Source of the DNA: an uncultured Candidatus Peregrinibacteria bacterium
GTDB lineage: Bacteria; Patescibacteriota; Gracilibacteria; CAIRYL01
Length of the DNA: 7,115 bases
Direction of reading: 5' to 3'
NCBI GenBank assembly: GCA_903882825.1
Contig: CAIRYL010000057.1
Span: 1 to 7,115 of the forward strand
Shown: positions 1 to 5,647 of the stretch, one piece after another
Layout: each line of letters begins with the position of its first letter
How positions within the stretch are numbered: position 1 is the stretch's first letter
Translations under genes and position numbers: made by a program
Notes under the pieces: model-generated
What the model was told of the DNA's origin: nothing
Databases searched by the model: none
Seen by the model: only the letters and a program-made list of their open reading frames with translations

Positions 1-1659
1 TCCATTTTCTCAATTTTTCAGTTTTTTGGGATACAAGGAATTTTTTCTGCCCTGGCAACGGAAGATACGGCAGGAAGAAGTTTTGCGACACTCGGTCAGC
101 CTAATTTTTTGGCTCAATTTCTCATATTCCCAATTTTTATAACTTTGTATTTCTTCTTTTTTCCACCTTCTTTTCTTCCAGAAAGAAAAAAAACAAAAAA
201 TATTATAAAAATTCTTTTTGGATTTCTCTTTTTCCTTTTTCTTTTTGCGCTTTTTACAACTGCTTCTCGTGCAGGAATGGTTGGAGTTTTAGCAGGATTT
301 TCAATTCTTCTTTCTTTTTGGGGATCTTCTCGTGGTTGGTACCGTTTAAAAAGTCTTTTTTATTTTTGGACTTTTGTTTTTTTACTGATTGTATTCATAC
401 TTTTTCTGGTTACAAAATTAGACTTTCAGTTTTTAGAATTTTTTGGAGATCGAGCGAGAAGTGTTGCAGTCCGAATGAAAACTTGGGAGGATTCTGTTCC
501 TCTTATTTCTTTTTTTGGGATAGGATTTGAACATTTTCGTGATGCATTTTTACCAATTGTATCTCCAGAAGTCCTTCGGCTAGAAGGTTTTTCCTTTGTG
601 CCTGATAGAGCGCATAATATTGTTTTAGATTTTCTGATAAGTATTGGCATTCTGGGGACAGCAGGATTCTTTTTATTTCTTGGGTCTTTTGCGTTTCACA
701 TATTTTCTTCTGGGAAGTCATATTTTTTAAAAACTGCTCATATCCAAAGAGTACAGCCATTTTTATTCTCTGCTATTTTTGGGGTTATCATGAGTTGGCT
801 TTTTGGATTTCCCGTTACAACCGATGCATTTTTATTTTTTGTACTCCTCGGAGTTCTTCTTTCTGCTGATTTTTTTTCGAAGAATCAAAAAAAAATTAAA
901 ATTTCGTTTTCTATTTTTATTATTCCTTTGGTGTTTCTTTTTTCTTGGGGAATTTTATCTATTTTTACGGGATATCGTGTTTGGTATGCCGATAGAGCAT
1001 TTTTCGATTTACAAGATCCTCAAATATATCAGGATGATGAATTATTTCAAGAAAATTTTCACAGAGTCCTATCTGCCCCAGAATTAGAAGAAAACCTTAT
1101 ACATATTTCAGAAATTTTTATGAAGAGAAAAAAATGGGAAGAAGCCACAAAAATTTTAAATATGTTACAAAAAATGGGAACCGATTCTCCCGAATTTTGG
1201 ATTGCTCGTTCTCAACATGCTATACATAACCGACAAATAAGCATGGCGAAAGAATTTTTACAGAATGCAGAAGTAAAAAGTGGGAAATGTTTTGTGCTTC
1301 TACAAAAAATAGGAAATATGTGGTTTGAAAGTTTCCATGATTTTAAAAAATCCCATCAAAATTTTGAAGAAATAATGGCGATCATTCCTTCTTTTTTTCT
1401 CAATTCCGAACAAGGGAGTCCTTTCCAATATGAAGAAAAACGAAAATTTTGGAAACATCATCCCGAAACGCTTCTGATGATTGAAAGAATGGCATTTTTA
1501 GAAAATCAACAGGGGAATACAAAAACTGCAAAAGAATGGTGTCGTCTATTTTTTATCATACAGGAATGGAGAAGCCCAATATTCGGAATATATATATCCC
1601 CCAATATGAAAAATTTTTGTTCAAAAAATATGGACGAAAATGGTAAAAATCAGGAATAG
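1..1659 (+). CDS. O-antigen ligase/polymerase-like membrane protein with C-terminal TPR-like tail, 5' end missing
   Basis: The reading frame is open from the first base of the window, so the N-terminus lies outside it; 552 codons are visible (residues counted from base 1). What is seen: RSFATLGQPNFLAQFL at about 26-41 matches the R-x-GT-x-GNPN-x-LA signature of the O-antigen ligase (Wzy/WaaL, PF04932) family. It is followed by a TM-linked TTASRAG (S89-R90), RMKTW (R158, W162) with GIGF (173-176), and RAHNIVLDFLISIGILG with H205-N206, the family's conserved His region. About seven to eight hydrophobic segments run to residue 320. A soluble tail of about 230 residues follows, with TPR-like helix pairs around 372-461 (for example KKWEEATKILNML). 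Family role: transfer or polymerisation of undecaprenyl-linked glycans on the outer face of the membrane; the His fits a ligase or PglL-like O-oligosaccharyltransferase. The exact substrate cannot be told. An internal TTG at 109 could be mistaken for a start, but the signature motif begins before it. The acyltransferase gene follows 33 nt after the TAG stop, in the same frame. Confidence 0.85.
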   Translation, partial: SIFSIFQFFGIQGIFSALATEDTAGRSFATLGQPNFLAQFLIFPIFITLYFFFFPPSFLPERKKTKNIIKILFGFLFFLFLFALFTTASRAGMVGVLAGFSILLSFWGSSRGWYRLKSLFYFWTFVFLLIVFILFLVTKLDFQFLEFFGDRARSVAVRMKTWEDSVPLISFFGIGFEHFRDAFLPIVSPEVLRLEGFSFVPDRAHNIVLDFLISIGILGTAGFFLFLGSFAFHIFSSGKSYFLKTAHIQRVQPFLFSAIFGVIMSWLFGFPVTTDAFLFFVLLGVLLSADFFSKNQKKIKISFSIFIIPLVFLFSWGILSIFTGYRVWYADRAFFDLQDPQIYQDDELFQENFHRVLSAPELEENLIHISEIFMKRKKWEEATKILNMLQKMGTDSPEFWIARSQHAIHNRQISMAKEFLQNAEVKSGKCFVLLQKIGNMWFESFHDFKKSHQNFEEIMAIIPSFFLNSEQGSPFQYEEKRKFWKHHPETLLMIERMAFLENQQGNTKTAKEWCRLFFIIQEWRSPIFGIYISPNMKNFCSKNMDENGKNQE

Positions 1660-1692
1660 TATATTTGCTCTTTTTTTCTTCTTTTTTTTATT

Positions 1693-2796
1693 ATGTCTTC
1701 GCTTCCTCTTCCTGTTGTTCCTCCTCGTCGGAATCCGCTTATTTCATATATCAAAGGGATTGCGATTTTGATGGTAATCCTTATTCATCTTTTAGACTGG
1801 TCAACTTTAAAAATTGGGGTAGATTTTCCTATTTGGCTTCGAGAATTTTTATACACGGGCGTGTTTTTCTTTCTCTTTTTAGCAGGATCTGTGGTGTATA
1901 TTGCGTATAATAGTCGACCTCTGCTCATCACTACCGGACGACTTTTCAGAAGAGGTTTTGAGATTTTTCTCATTTATTATGTGTATAGTATCGTAAAATT
2001 TTGGCTTTTTTCTTCCGGAAAATATTCTTTAGATATAGAGCCTCTTTATTATCAATTTCAATCAGCCGGAACATGGAATTGGGAAAGTATTTTAACGCTT
2101 CATTCCTATTCTGTTCCCATTGGTATTCTGCTCACCATTGCGATGTGTCTTTTTATCGCGCCTCTTTTTTTATGGATTACTCAAAAGGTTCGATTCCCAA
2201 AACTTATTCTTTCTGTCGTGCTTTTTGTTCTCATGTGGATAGGTTTTTATACCGTTCCGGAAGATTCATTTCTCACAAATTTTTTATGGGCTCGTGGTTT
2301 TATATTTTTCCCACCCATTTTGTGGCTTATTCCCTTTTTACTCGGTTATCTTCTGGCATTTTTTGGGCTTGAAGAAAAAAAAGAATGGTTACTCTTTTTT
2401 TCGAGTATTGGGACAGTCGCACTGATGTATTCTTTCTTTTTAGATGGGAAAGCCCTTCATCCCACTTGGTATATGTTTCCTCTCCAATTGTATTATGTAG
2501 TCGTTAGTATTTTTGTATTATCTGTTCTGCTTTTTATTTTTGATTTTCTTTCAAAAATTTCATTTTTTGGGAAATCATATATTTTAGGACTTTTACGGTT
2601 TTGGGGAGATCATACCCTTTCATTATATATTGTTCATTGGATTGTTATTGATACGACTCTTTATTTTGTGGCACCCAATTACAGTGAATATACGATGATT
2701 TGGAAGACGGTTGCCCTTATGTTTGTAGTGTTTACGCTTGTTCGATGGAAAACCGTAAAAAAGGCAATAGAAGCCGAAACGACGACTCTTCAATAA
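1693..2796 (+). CDS. Polytopic membrane acyltransferase, acyltransferase-3 / OafA-like
   Basis: This 367-residue protein is almost wholly hydrophobic, with roughly ten membrane segments. The N-terminal ISYIKGIAILMVILIHLLD (H32) matches the conserved D-x-x-R/K-G-x-A-I-x-x-V-x-x-x-H motif of acyltransferase-3 proteins. GVFFFLFLAGSVVYIA (56-71) matches the family's G-V-x-x-F-F-x-x-S/A-G segment. It is followed by a basic stretch (R83, R86, R87) and, near the end, LSLYIVHWIV with H315, the usual late YxxH-like helix. Family role: moving an acyl group, often acetyl, across the membrane onto surface sugars, lipids or peptidoglycan. Its position directly after a glycan ligase supports glycan decoration, but the acceptor is unknown. 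A membrane acyltransferase of the DUF1624/HGSNAT type is an alternative. The ATG is chosen because the next ATG (M27) would remove the conserved His motif's first half. There is no Shine-Dalgarno; the 30 nt upstream are nearly all pyrimidines. Confidence 0.82.
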   Translation: MSSLPLPVVPPRRNPLISYIKGIAILMVILIHLLDWSTLKIGVDFPIWLREFLYTGVFFFLFLAGSVVYIAYNSRPLLITTGRLFRRGFEIFLIYYVYSIVKFWLFSSGKYSLDIEPLYYQFQSAGTWNWESILTLHSYSVPIGILLTIAMCLFIAPLFLWITQKVRFPKLILSVVLFVLMWIGFYTVPEDSFLTNFLWARGFIFFPPILWLIPFLLGYLLAFFGLEEKKEWLLFFSSIGTVALMYSFFLDGKALHPTWYMFPLQLYYVVVSIFVLSVLLFIFDFLSKISFFGKSYILGLLRFWGDHTLSLYIVHWIVIDTTLYFVAPNYSEYTMIWKTVALMFVVFTLVRWKTVKKAIEAETTTLQ

Positions 2797-2808
2797 TATT
2801 TTTCCTTT

Positions 2809-4017
2809 GTGACACTTTTTTCTTCTGTATCTTCGGCACCATTAGCAGAACGCTTACGCCCACAGAAAATACAAGAAGTAATGGGTCAAGAACATCTCAC
2901 AGAACCGCTTCAAAAACTCTGCACCAGCGAAGGGATGATTTCGTTTATTGTGTGGGGTCCACCAGGAAGTGGAAAAACAACCATTGCTCGTATTTTTTCT
3001 CATGAAAAAAATATGAGATTTGAACCTTTCTCTGCGGTATCAGAAGGAGTAAAGCGTATTCGAGAATTGGCAAAAATCGCAAAAGATGCCCTTTGTTTTC
3101 ACCAACAGAAAACTATTTTGTTTATTGATGAAATTCATGCCCTTTCGAAGAGTCAACAAGATGTATTATTGCCATATATTGAAGAAGGAATATTTTTTCT
3201 TATTGGTGCCACAACAGAAAATCCAAGTTTTTCTTTAAACTCTGCGCTTCTTTCTCGTGTTCGCATTTTTTTATTAAGAATGCTTTCAGATATTGCTTTG
3301 GAAAATATTCTGAAAAATGCAGAACTTAAAATTCTGCATCCTCTTGATATTTCTGCGAGAAAATTTCTTATTTCTTTCTCAAATGGAGATGCAAGAATTC
3401 TGTTAAATCTTTTAGAATTTGCAGATTTAGAAGCTGAAAAGACTATTTCATTAGATATTTGTGAAAAAATTGCTCAACAAAAATCTTTACGATATGACCA
3501 ATCGTCAGACGAACATTATCATTGTATTTCCGCTTTTATTAAGTCTTTGCGCGCGAGTGATGTGGATGCGGGGCTCTATTATTTGGCGCGTATGCTAGAA
3601 GGAGGAGAAGATCCTCGTTTTATTGCTCGGAGAATGGTTATATTTGCGAGTGAAGATATTGGGATTGCTGATGCTCACGCATTATTACTTTCGTGTTCGG
3701 CTCTTCAATCCGCTGAAAAAATAGGAATGCCAGAAGTTCGAATTCCTCTCGCTCACGTAACGGTATATTTAGCGAACGCGCCCAAAAATAATAGTGCCTA
3801 TTTAGGAATTGAAAATGCTTTAAAAGTGGTTCGTGAAACAGGAAATTTACCTATTCCACTGCACCTTCGAAATGCGCCTACTGCATTCCTTAAAAAAATA
3901 GGATACGGAAAAGGTTATAAATATCCTCATGATGGAGAAAAAAACAGAAAGAATCTTCCTCATGTGTTGGAAAATAGAAAATTTTTCCAAGAGGGCGGAG
4001 AAGAATATCGTTTTTAA
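2809..4017 (+). CDS. rarA: RarA/MgsA, replication-associated recombination AAA+ ATPase
   Basis: This 402-residue cytoplasmic protein resembles E. coli RarA (MgsA) and yeast Mgs1/human WRNIP1, clamp-loader-like ATPases that act at stalled forks with SSB. Visible in order: PLAERLRPQKIQEVMGQEHL (11-30), the family N-terminus; Walker A GPPGSGKT (50-57); Walker B ILFIDEIH (103-110); sensor 1 GATTEN (133-138); arginine finger LLSR (R150); and sensor 2 GDAR (R196). These are followed by the MGS C-terminal domain with SDVDAGLYYLARMLEGGEDPRFIARR, ASEDIGIAD and the YKYPHD block. All catalytic residues are present. The tail after YKYPHD is a little short, and the usual QxYLP-type block is reduced to NLPHVLENRKFFQ. 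The GTG start is forced: it is the only start codon between the preceding TAA and the conserved N-terminus. It sits 12 nt after the acyltransferase stop, in the same frame, without Shine-Dalgarno, so it is probably expressed from the upstream transcript. The family call is near certain; its link to the envelope genes is probably only positional. Confidence 0.96.
   Translation: MTLFSSVSSAPLAERLRPQKIQEVMGQEHLTEPLQKLCTSEGMISFIVWGPPGSGKTTIARIFSHEKNMRFEPFSAVSEGVKRIRELAKIAKDALCFHQQKTILFIDEIHALSKSQQDVLLPYIEEGIFFLIGATTENPSFSLNSALLSRVRIFLLRMLSDIALENILKNAELKILHPLDISARKFLISFSNGDARILLNLLEFADLEAEKTISLDICEKIAQQKSLRYDQSSDEHYHCISAFIKSLRASDVDAGLYYLARMLEGGEDPRFIARRMVIFASEDIGIADAHALLLSCSALQSAEKIGMPEVRIPLAHVTVYLANAPKNNSAYLGIENALKVVRETGNLPIPLHLRNAPTAFLKKIGYGKGYKYPHDGEKNRKNLPHVLENRKFFQEGGEEYRF
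3967..3990. repeat. Inverted repeat inside the 3' end of rarA
   Basis: TTGGAAAA at 3967-3974 and TTTTCCAA at 3983-3990 are perfect 8-bp complements around an 8-nt AT-rich loop. It lies in codons near the rarA C-terminus. It could fold in the RNA of either strand and help end transcription at the convergent junction, but neither side has a proper T-run, and AT-rich coding sequence makes such repeats by chance. The structure is seen; any function is doubtful. Confidence 0.25.
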
Positions 4018-4025
4018 ACTTCTCC
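3997..4025. terminator. Possible bidirectional hairpin between convergent rarA and M23 genes
   Basis: GGAGAAG (3997-4003) and CTTCTCC (4019-4025) are perfect 7-bp complements enclosing a 15-nt loop (4004-4018) that contains the rarA TAA stop and a T5 run. The M23 gene stop (TTA on the plus strand, 4027-4029) lies 1 nt beyond the right arm. The position between two convergent genes only 9 nt apart is where a shared terminator would be expected. The long loop and the lack of a T-tract directly after either arm make it a weak intrinsic terminator. Confidence 0.3.
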
Positions 4026-4026
4026 T

Positions 4027-5574
4027 TTACAGGGAGTCTTCTTCTGGAATAAGAATTTTTTCTTCTACGGCTCTCGATTCTTGAAGATTATTTTCATATT
4101 GCCTGAGCGTTGAGAGGGGAAGATATTCTAAAGGATTTTGATATTCATCTTTTTTAAGAACTTCAAAGTGAAGATGTGCACCCGTAGTCATGGTTCCAGC
4201 ACCTTTTGTTCCTGGTATCCCACCACTTTTTCCAATTACTTGCCCTTCTCGTACAATATCTCCTTCTGAAACAAGAATTTCTGAAATATGTCCATATACT
4301 GTTCGTAAGTTATTACGATGCAAAAGAATTATGTAGGAATATCCATATCCATTATCGGTTACTTGATACACATATCCTGCGGATGGCGCATGGATTTCTG
4401 TTCCCTGAAGAACAGGAATATCAATCGCATTATGAGATTGTCCAAAAATTTTTTTATAATTTTCATCCTGAAAATAAGCAGAAATACCAAGAGTCGGTTC
4501 GACTGGCCATGAAAAAAGTTCTTGAGAGTCTTCTACTGCAAATCTTCTTCCGAGTTCTTCTATACTTAAAGATCCTTCTTCTTTCATGATTTCTTGTATT
4601 CGGTCTTTTGAAACAAGATTCCGATCTAGTTTTCGTTTTGATTCTAATTCTTGAAGTTTTTCTTGAATTTTAAGAGATTCATCTTTGAGTTCTTTTACTG
4701 CCAAAGCAGATTCTTGCATTTGATCACTCGAAACTTTCCAGAGCCTTTGGTATTCCATTTCAGAATTTTTTGTCTCACTCAGGAGTGTTTCTTTTGCATT
4801 TTTTTGTGTTTCTAACTGTAGTTTTTCATTTTGTAGTTTTGTTTTTAACTCTTCAAGACTTGTATTTTCTTTTTGCAGAGTGAAATTTGCATCGTTGAGT
4901 TTGGTAGTAGCACTATCGAGTTCGTAAAAAATTTCTCTGCTTTTTTTTGCAATCATTAAGAGAGCTCTTCTATCTCGAATATTTTCTGAAACACTGGCAT
5001 CCGTAAAAATAAAAGTAAGTGCTGATTCTAGCTCTTTTGGAGCATTAAATTCTTGATCACTTACTTGGAGAGTTTCTAAAAGATTAAAAACAATTTTTTT
5101 TTGGGCTTCCAGATCGCTCTCTAAATCAAGACTATTTTTAGAAATTTCTGTAATGCGTTGCTCTTTTTGCCAAATTTGAGTTTCTAACGCAGTTATTTTT
5201 TGTTCTATTCGATTAATTTCTTCATTAAACAGTGTCACACTCTCTTCAAGAGTGGTCGCAATTTTTGCTTTTTCTATAATGGCAAGTTTATTATTTTCTT
5301 CTTGTTCTTGAGAGTTCCCAAACTGTATGAGAGAATGTTCTATTTGTCCATAAATACCTTTTAATCGAGATGCTTCCTTATCTATTGCAGTCTGATACTG
5401 GTGGTCAATACTTTTGATGTATTCTTCATATTGCGTTTCTACTTGTTGCATATCTACTTTTTTTTCTGGTTCTAGAGATTCTTCATTTGCAAAAGAAAAA
5501 AGAGAAATGCTCCCCACGAACACTATACTTGCAAAAATTGCTGTTATCTGAAAAATCATTTTTTTGTTGGGCAT
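4027..5574 (-). CDS. Secreted coiled-coil M23 (LytM-type) peptidoglycan endopeptidase, EnvC/PcsB-like layout
   Basis: This 515-residue exported protein has a basic N-terminus (KK at 4-5) and a hydrophobic core, with a likely signal peptidase I site after S27-F28-A29. Residues about 36-330 are long, charged, Glu/Lys/Gln-rich heptad-like helices (coiled coil). The C-terminal domain, about 355-487, is a zinc-binding M23 fold: H381-x3-D385 (HNAID), YGH with H429, and GAHLHFE with H467 and H469. All metal ligands are present, so it should be an active endopeptidase cutting peptide cross-links, unlike degenerate activators such as E. coli EnvC, which share this architecture. The coiled coil probably controls or localises the enzyme, perhaps through an FtsEX-type partner, which is not in this window. 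The ATG at 5572-5574 keeps the basic n-region; M6 is a possible alternative. There is no Shine-Dalgarno (tatttctc precedes ATG). It is transcribed alone from the strong promoter at 5619-5647. Confidence 0.92.
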   Translation of the reverse strand: MPNKKMIFQITAIFASIVFVGSISLFSFANEESLEPEKKVDMQQVETQYEEYIKSIDHQYQTAIDKEASRLKGIYGQIEHSLIQFGNSQEQEENNKLAIIEKAKIATTLEESVTLFNEEINRIEQKITALETQIWQKEQRITEISKNSLDLESDLEAQKKIVFNLLETLQVSDQEFNAPKELESALTFIFTDASVSENIRDRRALLMIAKKSREIFYELDSATTKLNDANFTLQKENTSLEELKTKLQNEKLQLETQKNAKETLLSETKNSEMEYQRLWKVSSDQMQESALAVKELKDESLKIQEKLQELESKRKLDRNLVSKDRIQEIMKEEGSLSIEELGRRFAVEDSQELFSWPVEPTLGISAYFQDENYKKIFGQSHNAIDIPVLQGTEIHAPSAGYVYQVTDNGYGYSYIILLHRNNLRTVYGHISEILVSEGDIVREGQVIGKSGGIPGTKGAGTMTTGAHLHFEVLKKDEYQNPLEYLPLSTLRQYENNLQESRAVEEKILIPEEDSL

Positions 5575-5583
5575 GAGAAATAT

Positions 5584-5589
5584 GATAAT
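5584..5589 (+). promoter_or_regulatory. Possible -10 element for the plus-strand polymerase gene
   Basis: GATAAT (overlapping TATGAT at 5581-5586) differs from TATAAT by one base. A start near 5596 would leave a leader of about 40 nt before ATG 5638 and would exclude the upstream GTG at 5590 as a start. No good -35 is seen at 16-18 nt spacing (about 5561-5566 is only TTTTTG), so the call is weak in this AT-rich DNA. Confidence 0.25.
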
Positions 5590-5618
5590 GTGTTTTTGTT
5601 CTGTTTTATTTTCGCCTT

Positions 5619-5647
5619 ATTCTACTGTATTTTCCGCATGTTGTCAA
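5619..5647 (-). promoter_or_regulatory. Near-consensus sigma-70 promoter for the M23 peptidase gene
   Basis: Read on the minus strand, TTGACA (5647 down to 5642, a perfect -35) is followed by exactly 17 nt and then TAGAAT (5624 down to 5619, five of six matches to the -10). Predicted transcription start is near 5612, giving a leader of about 38 nt before the ATG at 5574. The -35 box and spacer overlap the first codons of the divergent polymerase gene if that starts at 5638, so RNA polymerase bound here would cover that start region. Confidence 0.72.

Noticed and set aside
318..1087. Overlapping open frames inside the left ligase (318-530 plus, 426-650 and 503-760 minus, 803-1087 plus).
   Set aside because: They are shadows of a strongly supported gene with family motifs; their translations show low-complexity or random composition and no recognisable motif.
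1660..1692. A promoter in the ligase-acyltransferase gap (TATATT at 1660-1665).
   Set aside because: No -35-like hexamer lies at suitable spacing, and the gap of 33 nt between same-strand genes fits a shared transcript better.
1665..2372. Open frames at 1665-1910 and 2001-2372 plus and 1785-1973 minus overlapping the acyltransferase.
   Set aside because: The acyltransferase frame carries the conserved His motif and continuous membrane helices; the other frames are Cys/Ser/Phe-rich by-products of T-rich codons.
2700..3005. Plus-strand frame bridging the acyltransferase end and the rarA start.
   Set aside because: It overlaps the well-supported RarA N-terminus and Walker A in another frame and shows no motif of its own.
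4206..4589. Plus-strand frames antisense to the M23 catalytic domain (4206-4589, 4318-4512).
   Set aside because: The minus strand encodes all M23 metal ligands here; the plus frames have no motif, and no start signal is evident.
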